64,000 nt of DNA from Microbacterium sp. SORGH_AS_0428 (GTDB lineage Bacteria > Actinomycetota > Actinomycetes > Actinomycetales > Microbacteriaceae): positions 3,100,001-3,164,000 of the forward strand of contig NZ_JAVIZT010000001.1 in the NCBI RefSeq assembly GCF_031453615.1, written 5' to 3'. The notes beneath the pieces are model-generated. The model was not told where the DNA came from, did no database searches, and saw only the letters and a program-made list of their open reading frames with translations. The translations under genes were made by a program, and so were the position numbers. The first letter of the stretch is position 1, and every line of letters begins with the position of its first letter. This document shows positions 10,165 through 18,394 of the stretch, piece by piece.

Positions 10165-10938
10165 ATGACCGTTCGGCGGATGACCCCTACGCTCCCGCTC
10201 CTCGGCGGGGAAGTGCCCGTGTTTCCGCGTGGGCGCAACCCGCGTCCGCTCGGCTGGGGTGTGATCGCGACCTCCGTCGTCGTCGGCCTCATCGCCGCGG
10301 TCAGCGACGAGCTGAGTCGGCGTGTCCTCTTCGGCGCCTTGGCCGTCATGCTGATGGTGATCGGTATCGCGTTGCTCATCACGTTCCAGGGCGTCGTCTC
10401 GCGCGCGCTGACCATCGACGATCGACCGGGTGCCCTGCGCTTCGTGCCTCTGCGGGTGGGATCCGTCCCGATGCTCTTCATCGCCGTGTCGCTGTTGCTT
10501 CCAGCCGGCGCGCAGCTCTTCATCGACCTGAACGGCCTGCCGGCGCCGTGGGGGCCGCGCCTGACACGCAGCGGGCCCTACATCCTCGGTGTGATCGGGA
10601 TCGCCACGCTCGTGGTACGGATCGTGCGACGGCGTGTCCCCGCGGGACTGACGCTGAGCCCGCGTGGCGTGACGGGCATCCGCGGATGCGGCGCGCTGGA
10701 CTGGCCATGGGACGAGCTGGCACAGGTGTCGGTCGTTGCAGCCCCCGCTGCACGGCTCTCGCTGCTGCGCGCGGGCGGCGCTCCGCTGATCACGGCGCCT
10801 TCGCTCAGCCTCGGTTCCGATCCGAATCTCGTGGCTGCGCTCGTGGAGTTCTACCGGCAGCATCCGGAGCACCGGGACGCCCTCGAGGTCGGCGGCGTCG
10901 AGGCGGTACGTCGCGCGGAGCAGGTCCTGCACTCCTGA
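10165..10938 (+). CDS. Uncharacterised four-TM membrane protein
   Basis: Not recognised beyond being an integral membrane protein of 257 residues. Hydrophobic segments are at ~29-47, 52-71, 95-115 and 128-146, followed by a ~110-residue cytoplasmic domain with LSPRGVTGIRGCGALDWPWDEL, a pattern resembling PH-like domains of membrane proteins. ATG 10165 is chosen because GATGAT lies exactly 6 nt upstream, as for many starts here, and because the longer frame would begin inside the repeat. The gene is flanked by two oppositely oriented copies of a 50-bp palindromic repeat. Confidence 0.7.
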   Translation: MTVRRMTPTLPLLGGEVPVFPRGRNPRPLGWGVIATSVVVGLIAAVSDELSRRVLFGALAVMLMVIGIALLITFQGVVSRALTIDDRPGALRFVPLRVGSVPMLFIAVSLLLPAGAQLFIDLNGLPAPWGPRLTRSGPYILGVIGIATLVVRIVRRRVPAGLTLSPRGVTGIRGCGALDWPWDELAQVSVVAAPAARLSLLRAGGAPLITAPSLSLGSDPNLVAALVEFYRQHPEHRDALEVGGVEAVRRAEQVLHS

Positions 10939-10977
10939 CGTCGCGGTGCCGCGGCGTGTTCCGCTCGTCGCGGTCCG

Positions 10978-11027
10978 TGTCCCGCTTGCGGCAGATCTGA
11001 GGCTCGAACGATGCGGCAACGGGGACA
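10978..11027. repeat. REP-like palindromic element, copy 2
   Basis: TGTCCCGCTTGCGGCAGATC ... GATGCGGCAACGGGGACA, 50 bp, self-complementary at its ends. It matches the reverse complement of copy 1 (10087-10136), including the non-palindromic centre CAGATC-GA-GAACG. Confidence 0.75.
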
Positions 11028-11178
11028 TGCGCGCGGCAGCGGGCGTCACTGACGCAGTGAGATGCGGATGCGGGGATGGAGCGCAAGCCTCCGGTGCGCT
11101 CGCCGGAGCAGGTGGCAGAATGAACGACGTCGTATCAACGTCGATGTCGATCTCTGCACCGAGACGAAGGGACGAACG

Positions 11179-11403
11179 ATGTCCGCAACCCAGGAGAATG
11201 CGCACCCGCACACGGGAGCGCTCGCCGTCGTCGCCGACGCCGTGGCTGTCAACAACCCCGACCCCGCGCGCCGTCCGGACGTCCTCTTCCGCGTCCGCCG
11301 CGAAGAGGGCCACCAGTCGAGCCCGTGGTGGGCGATCGGCGCGTTCGTCGGTGTCTCCGCCGTCGTGCTGCTGTTGCTGAGCTTCGTACCCGGCGGCGCC
11401 TGA
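11179..11403 (+). CDS. Small C-terminally anchored membrane protein
   Basis: A 74-residue protein with a polar N-terminal ~48 residues and one C-terminal membrane segment (WWAIGAFVGVSAVVLLLLSF). The ATG at 11179 follows GAAGGGA at a workable distance; the frame is open further upstream but that part is Arg-rich and not protein-like. No family recognised. It is followed after 1 nt by the convergent end of the epimerase pseudogene. Confidence 0.65.
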   Translation: MSATQENAHPHTGALAVVADAVAVNNPDPARRPDVLFRVRREEGHQSSPWWAIGAFVGVSAVVLLLLSFVPGGA

Positions 11404-11404
11404 C

Positions 11405-12374
11405 CTATCTCAGCTGCGCGAGCAGCTCGCGTTCCTCTTCGTCGGTGAGCCCCGCTCCCGACACCACCGGCTCGCCGAGCACATCGGCGAGGATCGATTC
11501 CAGCGGTCGTCGTTCGAGCCCGGCTGCCGCCGCGCGCTCCGTCGACCGCGCGTTCATCCCGTACCAGGCTTCATCTCGCAGCCAGAGCGGCAGTGATCGT
11601 GGTCCGGACCACTCGCTGACGCCCTGCGCGGCAAGCCAGTCTTCGGCTGCGGTCACCGTTTCGCTGCGCTGGCCGGCTGCGGCCCTCGCCGCCTCGAGGT
11701 GCGCGGGGAGCGGATGCGGCTCGCCCTGCGCGTTGAAGGCACCCGATCCGGCGCCCTCTGCGAGTCGCACGAGCCACCCGGCGAGGTCGCGCACGTCGAT
11801 CAGCGAGGTCGGCAGACGGGGAGCATCCGGTGCCAGCACGGCACCGTCGGGGTTCGACGGCGCGGCGAAGCGGCGCGGCCAGTAGGTGCTGCGTCCTGTC
11901 GGGTCGCCCGGACCGCCGATGAGGCCGGAGCGGACGATGGCCGAGCGGTCGATGCCGAACACCTCGCGCACCGCGTCCTCGCAGGCGACCTTGGCTCTCC
12001 CGTAGTCCTCGGGGGTCGGTCATGACGTCGGCGTCCAGAGGATCGAGCAGCGGCGCCGACTCGTCCGCGCCGATCTCCGCCTGGCTCGCGTACACGTTGC
12101 AGGTCGAGACGAAGACGTACCGGTCGGTGCGCAGCTGACGCGCAGCGCGGCGCACCTGGCCCGGCTGACGGGAGACGTCGATCACCGCATCCCACCGCGC
12201 CTCGATGAGAGGTGCGAGTCCGTCGGGGGCGTCTCGGTCGACGCGGACGTGCTGCGCAGCGTCCGGAACATCCGTGCCGCGCGCGGCGCAGGTGACGTCA
12301 TGGCCGGCGGCGATCGCGGAGGCGGCCGTCGTGCGCCCGAGCCATGCGGTGCCGCCGAGAACGAGGAGCTTCAT
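11405..12374 (-). pseudogene. NAD-dependent epimerase/dehydratase, frameshifted
   Basis: The 5' part reads as an atypical short-chain (extended SDR) protein: Rossmann start MKLLVLGGTAWLG, then VSTCNVYASQAEIGADES. After codons for DADVMTD the frame is lost; the correct continuation, EDYGRAKVACEDAVREVFG with the YxxxK catalytic pair, lies in another frame and runs to a normal C-terminus at 11405. The change point is a run of five C on the coding strand (G5 at 12011-12015 on the plus strand): four C would restore one ~322-residue protein. It is therefore either a recent pseudogene or a homopolymer sequencing error. It lies downstream of rmuC with which it shares strand. Confidence 0.85.
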
Positions 12375-12438
12375 GAGCCCCATCGTCGTCGGGAACACGC
12401 CTGCCCGCAGGCGTATCCGCGACGGGCGAACACGCGTG

Positions 12439-13731
12439 TCAGGCGGGGGAGGCCGGCAGCTGTGTCTCGTCGGCGGATGCGGCCTCGTCCGCGTCGGCGG
12501 ATGCGGCCCGTCGCACCTCGTCGAGAGCAGCGGTGAACTCCGGGGCGCTCAGCCGGCGCGGCGTGGACTCGAGCGCGGCGGGCGCGGCGACCGCATCCAG
12601 CTTCGTCTCATCGATGCCGGGGAAGCGTCGCGCGGTCACCAGGACGCGGCTCTCGAGCGACCCGACGAACCGGTTGTAGCCGTCGACCGTGCGCTCGATG
12701 CCGCGACGCAGGTCGTCGATGTGCTTGGTGAGCCCGCCGAGGCGCTCATAGAGCTGCGTTCCCAGCGTGAAGAGCTCGCGGGCATCGTCGGAGACGGCCT
12801 CCTGCGTCCACGTATAGGCGACCGTGCGGAGCACCGCCCAGAGGTTCACCGGGGAGGCGAGGGCCACACGCTGGCGGAACGCGTAGTCGAGGAGAGCGGG
12901 GTCTTCGTCGAGTGCGGTCGCGAGCAGCGCCTCGTTCGGCACGAAGCAGATCACGAACTCGGGGCTGGATTCGATCCCCGCCCAGTACTGCTTCTTCGCG
13001 AGCGCGTCGATGTGGGCGCGCAGGGCCTTCACATGCTTGTCGCGGAGCGCGCGGCGGCGCACCGCATCCTCACCCTGCGCGGTGTCGGCGATCGCCTGCG
13101 ACTCGATGAACGCGTCGAGCGGCACCTTGGCATCGACGGCGATCGCCTTGCCGCCCGGGAGCCGCACGATCATGTCGGGGCGGCCCGATCCCGCATCCGA
13201 GCTGATCGATGATTGCACGTCGAAGTCGACGTGACGGGTGAGTCCTGCCGCCTCGACGACGCGACGCAGCTGCACCTCGCCCCAGACCCCGCGGGTGCTC
13301 GTCGAGCGCAGAGCGGAAGACAGCGACGCGGTCGTGTCGCGCAGCAGATCGTCGGTCTCCTGCGCGCGGCGCAGCTGCTCAGCCAGAGCCCCGTACTGGG
13401 CGTGGCGCTCCCGCTCGAGGTCGTCGACCTTGACCCGCACCTGGGCGAGGGTGTCGCGGACCGGGGCGAGGGCGGCCACAACGGCGTTCTCGCGCCGGTC
13501 GCGGTCGTCTCGTTCGCGCTGTTCGGCGCGTTGGCGCTCCACGAACTCCCGGTACAGCCCGCCCTGCCGCTCGAGTTCGGCACGGGCGGCCGCGGCAGCG
13601 GACTCGGCGGCCGCGGCGCGGGCCGAGAGCGCACCCTGTTGCCCGGAGGCGCGAGAGTGCGCGGCGAACCAGCCGAGGGCGATGCCGGCGGCGAGACACA
13701 GCGCGGCGACGAGGAGGATCACGGGGTCCAT
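12439..13731 (-). CDS. rmuC: DNA recombination protein RmuC
   Basis: RmuC-family protein, thought to limit recombination between short inverted repeats; the family carries a nuclease-like core. The 430-residue product has an N-terminal membrane anchor (residues ~3-22), a long Ala/Arg/Glu coiled coil (~30-130) and the conserved core: RGVWGEVQLRRVVEAAG, PGGKAIAVDAKVPLDAF, CFVPNEALLATAL. ATG 13731 (MDPVILL) is taken; an ATG two codons earlier is equally possible. A short acidic tail ends the protein. Confidence 0.92.
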   Translation of the reverse strand: MDPVILLVAALCLAAGIALGWFAAHSRASGQQGALSARAAAAESAAAAARAELERQGGLYREFVERQRAEQRERDDRDRRENAVVAALAPVRDTLAQVRVKVDDLERERHAQYGALAEQLRRAQETDDLLRDTTASLSSALRSTSTRGVWGEVQLRRVVEAAGLTRHVDFDVQSSISSDAGSGRPDMIVRLPGGKAIAVDAKVPLDAFIESQAIADTAQGEDAVRRRALRDKHVKALRAHIDALAKKQYWAGIESSPEFVICFVPNEALLATALDEDPALLDYAFRQRVALASPVNLWAVLRTVAYTWTQEAVSDDARELFTLGTQLYERLGGLTKHIDDLRRGIERTVDGYNRFVGSLESRVLVTARRFPGIDETKLDAVAAPAALESTPRRLSAPEFTAALDEVRRAASADADEAASADETQLPASPA

Positions 13732-13767
13732 GAGCACAGCATGCCCCGGACTCCGGACATCGCCGGG

Positions 13768-14355
13768 TCAGGCCGCGGCGGCGACCGCCGTGTCGATCTC
13801 GCAGATCCGGATGCGGGAGGCCGCGGCGAGGGCGTCGATGTCGGGCGCGTTCCAGCGGCGCGCGGCATCGATCATGATGGCGGCGGAGGCGGCCGCATCC
13901 GCTGTCGCGTCGTGGTGGCGGAACTCCGCGAAGCCCGCCTCGGCCGCGACGATCGGCAGCCGGTAGCTGGGCAGGTCGTAGGTGCGGCGCGCGAGCTGGA
14001 GGGTGCAGGCGTAGCGGTACGGCGGGCAGATGTCGCCCGTCGCCGCGCACGCGCGCCGCAGCACGGCCATGTCGAACCCGGCGTTGTGCGCGACGAGCAC
14101 ATCCGCACCGGCGAAGGCGGCGATGTCGTCGAGCTGCTCGCTCCAGCCCTTCGCGTCCACGACGTGCTCCGGGCGGATGCCGTGGATGCCGATGTTCAGC
14201 TCGAAGAAGCGGTCGTGCCCCTCGGGCGGGCGGATCAGCCACCCCGCAGTCGCGACGATGCGCCCGCCGCGGACGCGGGCCAGACCCACCGCGCACGCCG
14301 AAGCGCTGGAGGAGTTCGCCGTCTCGAAGTCGATCGCGGTGAAATCCAATGACAC
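13768..14355 (-). CDS. 3'-5' exonuclease, DEDDh (DnaQ-like) family
   Basis: A 195-residue exonuclease domain with Exo I (AIDFETAN; Asp and Glu metal ligands), Exo II (LVAHNAGFDMAVLR) and Exo III (HHDATADA, the His-x4-Asp pair), plus the HGIRPEHV segment typical of stand-alone actinobacterial DnaQ-like proteins. It is probably a housekeeping proofreading or repair nuclease; the partner polymerase is not evident. The GTG at 14355 follows a GGTGAGGG stretch; the longer frame upstream covers a repeat-rich intergenic segment and is rejected. Confidence 0.9.
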   Translation of the reverse strand: MSLDFTAIDFETANSSSASACAVGLARVRGGRIVATAGWLIRPPEGHDRFFELNIGIHGIRPEHVVDAKGWSEQLDDIAAFAGADVLVAHNAGFDMAVLRRACAATGDICPPYRYACTLQLARRTYDLPSYRLPIVAAEAGFAEFRHHDATADAAASAAIMIDAARRWNAPDIDALAAASRIRICEIDTAVAAAA

Positions 14356-14450
14356 GCCCTCACCCTCGCCCGGATGCGGGCGGTGCGCGGTGAGGCGCGC
14401 CGGGATGGGGGCATCCGAGGCGGGGCGGGTGCGTCTCCGGGTTGTGGCTG

Positions 14451-14533
14451 CCTCCGACGTGCGGGCGTCGGAGATTCGGCCTCCCGTCGGAGGTTTTGCG
14501 CCGCATCCTCCGACGTTGGCGTGATTCTCCGAC
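14451..14533. repeat. CTCCGAC/GTCGGAG inverted-repeat cluster
   Basis: The core motif CTCCGAC or its complement occurs five times in 83 bp (14452, 14467, 14486, 14508, 14527). Two 27-nt arms, 14467-14493 and 14507-14533, are complementary at 20 of 27 positions around a 13-nt spacer, giving a long imperfect hairpin in the 285-bp gap before ychF. Confidence 0.65.
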
Positions 14534-14626
14534 CGGCGGATGCGGCGGCCACGGCGGACGCGGCTGCGAGTGGCGCCGGCCCCAGCCCCCAGCACAGGCC
14601 CGGCGGGCGCCGAGCCGTGGGGCGCC

Positions 14627-14632
14627 TAGACT
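14627..14632 (+). promoter_or_regulatory. -10 element of ychF (leaderless)
   Basis: TAGACT ends 8 nt before the GTG start of ychF. Confidence 0.55.
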
Positions 14633-14640
14633 TGGTGCCC

Positions 14641-15714
14641 GTGGCTCTTACCATCGGAATCGTCGGGCTGCCGAATGTCGGCAAGTCCACCCTGTTCAAC
14701 GCCCTGACCAAGAATCAGGTGCTCGCGGCGAACTACCCGTTCGCGACGATCGAGCCGAACGTGGGTGTCGTCAATCTGCCCGATGCGCGCCTCGACAAGC
14801 TCGCCGAGATCTTCGGCAGCGAGCGCATCCTGCCGGCCGCCGTGTCGTTCGTCGACATCGCCGGCATCGTGCGCGGAGCGAGCGAGGGGGAGGGGCTCGG
14901 CAACAAGTTCCTCGCCAACATCCGCGAGGCCGACGCGATCGCGCAGGTCGTGCGCGGGTTCGCTGACTCCGACGTCGTGCACGTCGACGGGAACGTCGAC
15001 CCGAAGAACGACATGGAGACCATCAACGCGGAGCTGCAGCTCGCCGACCTCGACACGCTCGAGCGCGCGATCACGCGGTACGAGAAGGAAGTGCGCGGCA
15101 AGAAGCTCGAGCCGATCGTTCTCGAGACGGCGCAGGCTGCGAAGGATGCGCTCGAGCGCGGGCAGCTGCTGTCGGCATCCGGCATCGACCTGGCTCCCAT
15201 CAAGGAGCTCGGTCTGCTGACCGCGAAGCCGTTCATCTTCGTCTTCAACGTGGACGAGGACGTGCTCACGGATGCGGACCGCAAGGCCGAGCTCGCCGCG
15301 CTGGTCGCGCCCGCGCAAGCGGTGTTCCTCGACGCGAAGATCGAGTCCGAGCTGATCGACCTCGACCCCGAGGAGGCTGCTGAGCTTCTCGCCTCGACCG
15401 GTCAGGATGAGTCGGGTCTGGACCAGCTCGCGCGTATCGGGTTCGACACGTTGGGCCTGCAGACCTACCTCACCGCGGGGCCGAAGGAGGCGCGCGCCTG
15501 GACGATCGGCAAGGGCTGGAAGGCCCCGCAAGCCGCCGGCGTCATCCACACGGACTTCGAGAAGGGCTTCATCAAGGCCGAGGTCATCTCGTTCGACGAC
15601 CTCGTCGCGACGGGCTCGGTCGTCGAGGCCCGCGCGAAGGGCAAGGCGCGCCTCGAAGGCAAGGACTACGTCATGCAGGACGGCGACGTCGTGGAGTTCC
15701 GCTTCAACAACTGA
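14641..15714 (+). CDS. ychF: Redox-regulated ATPase YchF (Obg-like)
   Basis: Conserved P-loop NTPase of the Obg family that prefers ATP and associates with ribosomes and stress responses. The 357-residue product has the G1 P-loop GLPNVGKSTLFNAL, switch regions (NYPFATIEPNVG), G3 DIAGIVRGASEGEGLGNKFL, and the C-terminal TGS domain (KGFIKAEVISFDDLV, GKDYVMQDGDVVEFRFNN). GTG 14641 gives the canonical N-terminus VALTIGIVGLPN. Long upstream in-frame extension runs through the repeat cluster and is not coding. Confidence 0.97.
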   Translation: MALTIGIVGLPNVGKSTLFNALTKNQVLAANYPFATIEPNVGVVNLPDARLDKLAEIFGSERILPAAVSFVDIAGIVRGASEGEGLGNKFLANIREADAIAQVVRGFADSDVVHVDGNVDPKNDMETINAELQLADLDTLERAITRYEKEVRGKKLEPIVLETAQAAKDALERGQLLSASGIDLAPIKELGLLTAKPFIFVFNVDEDVLTDADRKAELAALVAPAQAVFLDAKIESELIDLDPEEAAELLASTGQDESGLDQLARIGFDTLGLQTYLTAGPKEARAWTIGKGWKAPQAAGVIHTDFEKGFIKAEVISFDDLVATGSVVEARAKGKARLEGKDYVMQDGDVVEFRFNN

Positions 15715-15749
15715 GCGGCTCGCCGGCGCGCTGGAGACGGGGATCGGGC

Positions 15750-16204
15750 ATGCCTTCTGCGGAGCTCGTCACGGTCACCGTAGGCATGCGGGATCAGTTC
15801 GTCGCTCGCCTGCAGGCGTCGTTCGACGCAAGTGCGCAGTCCCACTCGTGACCCGATTCAGACGATTCGGAGGACTCGGGGGACTCGGGGGAGCTCGTCA
15901 TCCCGGTCGGCGAGATCCTCGAGAGCATCGACAGGCCGGGAGCGGACTCCTGCGAGGTGCGCTCAGAAGGCGATCCGTGGGCGGAGCCGTCGTTTCGTCC
16001 ACCGAAGGCGGGTGACGTCGATCTCTGGATCTTCTGTTCGTCGACGTCGAGACTCAGATCGGCGGCGCGATCCGGAGGGTGATCGAGAGCGGCTATCCCG
16101 ATGCTGAGGTCTGGAAGAAGACGACTCCCTACGAGGACACGAGCAACATCCGCTCTTCCGTGACCAAGTGCGGGTTTCGAATCGTCGAGTTCTTCCCCCG
16201 TTGA
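15750..16204 (+). pseudogene. Unrecognised small gene with in-frame stop and frameshift
   Basis: ATG 15750 opens a plausible frame (MPSAELVTVTVGMRDQFVAR) that hits TGA at 15849-15851, yet the same frame continues as protein-like sequence with acidic repeats (DSDDSEDSGDSGELVIPVGE) to about 16020. From there a different frame takes over (LLFVDVETQIGGAIRRVIES through CGFRIVEFFPR) and ends at a TGA at 16202-16204. One nonsense and one frameshift mutation in an originally ~150-residue protein is the simplest reading. Family unknown. Confidence 0.6.
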
Positions 16205-16316
16205 TGGACCCGAGCAGGTCGTGACCGCCGGCATGGCGTCGTTTCCTTTCGCCTTCGGCGCGCTCAACGTCCGACAGACACGCAACGGAACCGCATCCAT
16301 CTGCCACCATGGCAGC

Positions 16317-16979
16317 ATGCCCCGCACCGGCCGTATCGCGTCCACCGCCATCGCGCTCGTTCTCGGCGTCGCGGCGCTCGCCGGGTGCACAGCGACGGCG
16401 GAAGCTGCCGCGCCGGATGCCTCACCGAGAACAGCGAGTCCCGCGGCAGACGGCTCGGCGACGGACCCCGATGCGTGCACGAACCCCGCTCAGATCAACC
16501 TCACGGGCACGGGCGCAGGTGTCACCGGTCGCATGGAGGACCGGGGTGCGCGGGAGTTCGCCCAGGGCACCGTCGGCCTGGACGGCGAGGGGAACATCGT
16601 GTCCTATACGGTCGCGGCGGGTGATGCGACATATGCGATCGGCGACCGGCTCTGCATCGTCAACGGCCCCGCGCTCGCCGAACTGAACCATGTCCGCACG
16701 ATTCACCCCGAGCAGGTGCTGCGACTCACCGCCGACCCCGATCTGCTGTTCGTCCCGTACTACAGCCCCCTCGACGCCCCCGCCGGATTCGCCCAGATTC
16801 CGTACCAGGAGGCCATCGAGGCGATGGGTATGGCCGCGGACACCGGTGACGTGGACGCCATGCGTGCCATCTGGACGAGCACGCTCTCCGGCATGTTCAC
16901 GAACCCCGTCGACATCGACGGCATTCAGAGAGCCCTGGATGCCGGCGACCTCGGCGTCCTGACTCAGATGTTCTCCTGA
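16317..16979 (+). CDS. Putative lipoprotein
   Basis: 220 residues with a lipoprotein signal peptide: basic start MPRTGRIAST, hydrophobic core, and lipobox LAGC (Cys at about residue 24), followed by a low-complexity Ala/Ser/Pro linker. The mature part has no family I recognise; it contains repeated Tyr/Pro-rich segments (FVPYYSPLDAPAGFAQIPYQ). ATG 16317 is 6 nt after CACCAT, consistent with a leaderless start, and gives the only sensible signal peptide. Confidence 0.75.
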   Translation: MPRTGRIASTAIALVLGVAALAGCTATAEAAAPDASPRTASPAADGSATDPDACTNPAQINLTGTGAGVTGRMEDRGAREFAQGTVGLDGEGNIVSYTVAAGDATYAIGDRLCIVNGPALAELNHVRTIHPEQVLRLTADPDLLFVPYYSPLDAPAGFAQIPYQEAIEAMGMAADTGDVDAMRAIWTSTLSGMFTNPVDIDGIQRALDAGDLGVLTQMFS

Positions 16980-17125
16980 CGCGCCCCCAGACGTCCCGTG
17001 GACGTTCCGGCTCGCTCAACGGCCGGGGAGCCCACCCCCCCACAGACCCAGGAGACAGAATCGGTCCGGAACGATCGGGCGCGCGGGTTCGCTCCTGACG
17101 AGAGTGGATTGCGAAGGGAGCCGAC

Positions 17126-18004
17126 ATGATCGACGTGCTCAACCGCCTGGTCGACGAGATCGAACGCCGACTCGGCGACGATATCTACATCGAGGCGCTC
17201 GCCGCATCCACGGGAACGACGGGCTACCACGTGCGTCGGATGTTCTCGACGCTCGCGGGAATGCCCATATCGGAGTACGTGCGACGTCGACGGATGACGA
17301 TGGCAGCGGCCGATGTGATCGAGGGCGACGATCTGCTCACGATCGCGGTGCGCTACGGCTACGGATCCGTCGAGGCCTTCGGCAGAGCGTTCCGGTCGGT
17401 GCACGGCGTGAGTCACGGTGACGTCCGTCGCGACGGTGGACCCCTTCGTCCGCAATCCATCCTCAGGTTCCGCCTGACCGTCGAAGGGAGCTCCGCCATG
17501 GACGCCCGACTCATCGAACGCCCCGCCTTCCGCCTCGCCGGACACGCCACGCGTGTGCCGCTGATCCACGAAGGCGTCAACCCGCACATCCAGGCGCACA
17601 TCGCGTCGCTGCCCGTCGAAGAGCACGCACGCCTGAAGTCGCTCACCAGCGCCGAGCCCGCCGGTCTCCTACAGGTCAGCGCGGACGTCGACCCCGACTA
17701 CACCGAGGGGAGCGAGCTGACGTATCTGCACGGCGTCGCGCTCGCCGCCGGTGCGCCTGTTCCCGCCGATCTCGACGTCATCGAGGCGGATGCGGGAACC
17801 TGGGTCGTGTTCCGGACGTCCGGCCCGCATCCGGACGCCCTGCAAGAGGCGTACGCCGCATCGGCGACAGAGTGGTTCCCGTCGAACCCGTGGCAACTGC
17901 GACCGGGCCCGTCGATCGTCGCGGTGCTCGATCGCAGCGAAGACTTCCGCACCGCGACCTGCGAGCTGTGGCTTCCGGTGGAACGGCTGACACCGGTCTC
18001 CTAG
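17126..18004 (+). CDS. AraC-family regulator with GyrI-like effector domain
   Basis: Two-domain transcription regulator of 292 residues: an N-terminal AraC-type double helix-turn-helix (residues ~1-100; ALAASTGTTGYHVRRMFSTL and LLTIAVRYGYGSVEAFGRAF) and a C-terminal GyrI-like ligand-binding domain (~125-290; FRLAGHATRVP, GTWVVFRTSGP, CELWLPVE). The arrangement resembles Rob and BmrR-type multidrug sensors. The start has GAAGGGAG upstream. It is flanked by lipoprotein and small protein genes, so its target is not obvious. Confidence 0.9.
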   Translation: MIDVLNRLVDEIERRLGDDIYIEALAASTGTTGYHVRRMFSTLAGMPISEYVRRRRMTMAAADVIEGDDLLTIAVRYGYGSVEAFGRAFRSVHGVSHGDVRRDGGPLRPQSILRFRLTVEGSSAMDARLIERPAFRLAGHATRVPLIHEGVNPHIQAHIASLPVEEHARLKSLTSAEPAGLLQVSADVDPDYTEGSELTYLHGVALAAGAPVPADLDVIEADAGTWVVFRTSGPHPDALQEAYAASATEWFPSNPWQLRPGPSIVAVLDRSEDFRTATCELWLPVERLTPVS

Positions 18005-18005
18005 C

Positions 18006-18362
18006 TCAGGATGCGGCGTCGCGTGCCCACCGTTCGCGGAGTGGCACGTCTTCCCACCGTTCCCGCAACGGTGCGTCCGCATCGACGGGCCGGTAGATCG
18101 GCGCTCCCCGGATGCAGAGTCCCCAGAACCAGGTGCGACCGCACGCCAGGCACTCGAGGTAGCTGACGATCGTGAACTTCAGGTCGGATTCTGCCAGCGC
18201 GAGCATGTCCGCGAGCGGCACATCGCCGCGGATGAACCGCATCCGGCCGTCGTTCACGCGACGCTCGAGCTCGTCGCTCGTGCGCTGGATGGCGATGTTG
18301 TGCGGAGGCCGTCCGTCGTTGTGCACGAGCGCGGTCTCGCAGACAGCACAGCTCACATCCAT
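18006..18362 (-). CDS. Small cysteine-containing protein of unknown function
   Basis: 118 residues with two CxxC-like pairs: CAVCETA near the N-terminus and CLACGRTWFWGLC in the middle, suggesting a metal-binding fold. A duplicated hexapeptide-like end (PLRERWEDVPLRERW) closes the protein. ATG 18362 is set by TACTCT (18369-18374, minus strand), exactly 6 nt upstream, rather than the ATGs 10 codons further out. Divergent from the lipoprotein gene at 18395 with only 32 bp between starts. Confidence 0.7.
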   Translation of the reverse strand: MDVSCAVCETALVHNDGRPPHNIAIQRTSDELERRVNDGRMRFIRGDVPLADMLALAESDLKFTIVSYLECLACGRTWFWGLCIRGAPIYRPVDADAPLRERWEDVPLRERWARDAAS

Positions 18363-18368
18363 GGCCTC

Positions 18369-18386
18369 AGAGTAATCGCGCATAGT
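18369..18386. promoter_or_regulatory. Back-to-back divergent -10 elements
   Basis: Minus-strand TACTCT (18369-18374) and plus-strand CATAGT (18381-18386) are separated by 6 bp. Each promoter's -35 would fall on the other gene's start codon, so the two can hardly be occupied together. Confidence 0.55.
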
Positions 18387-18394
18387 CTGCACAC

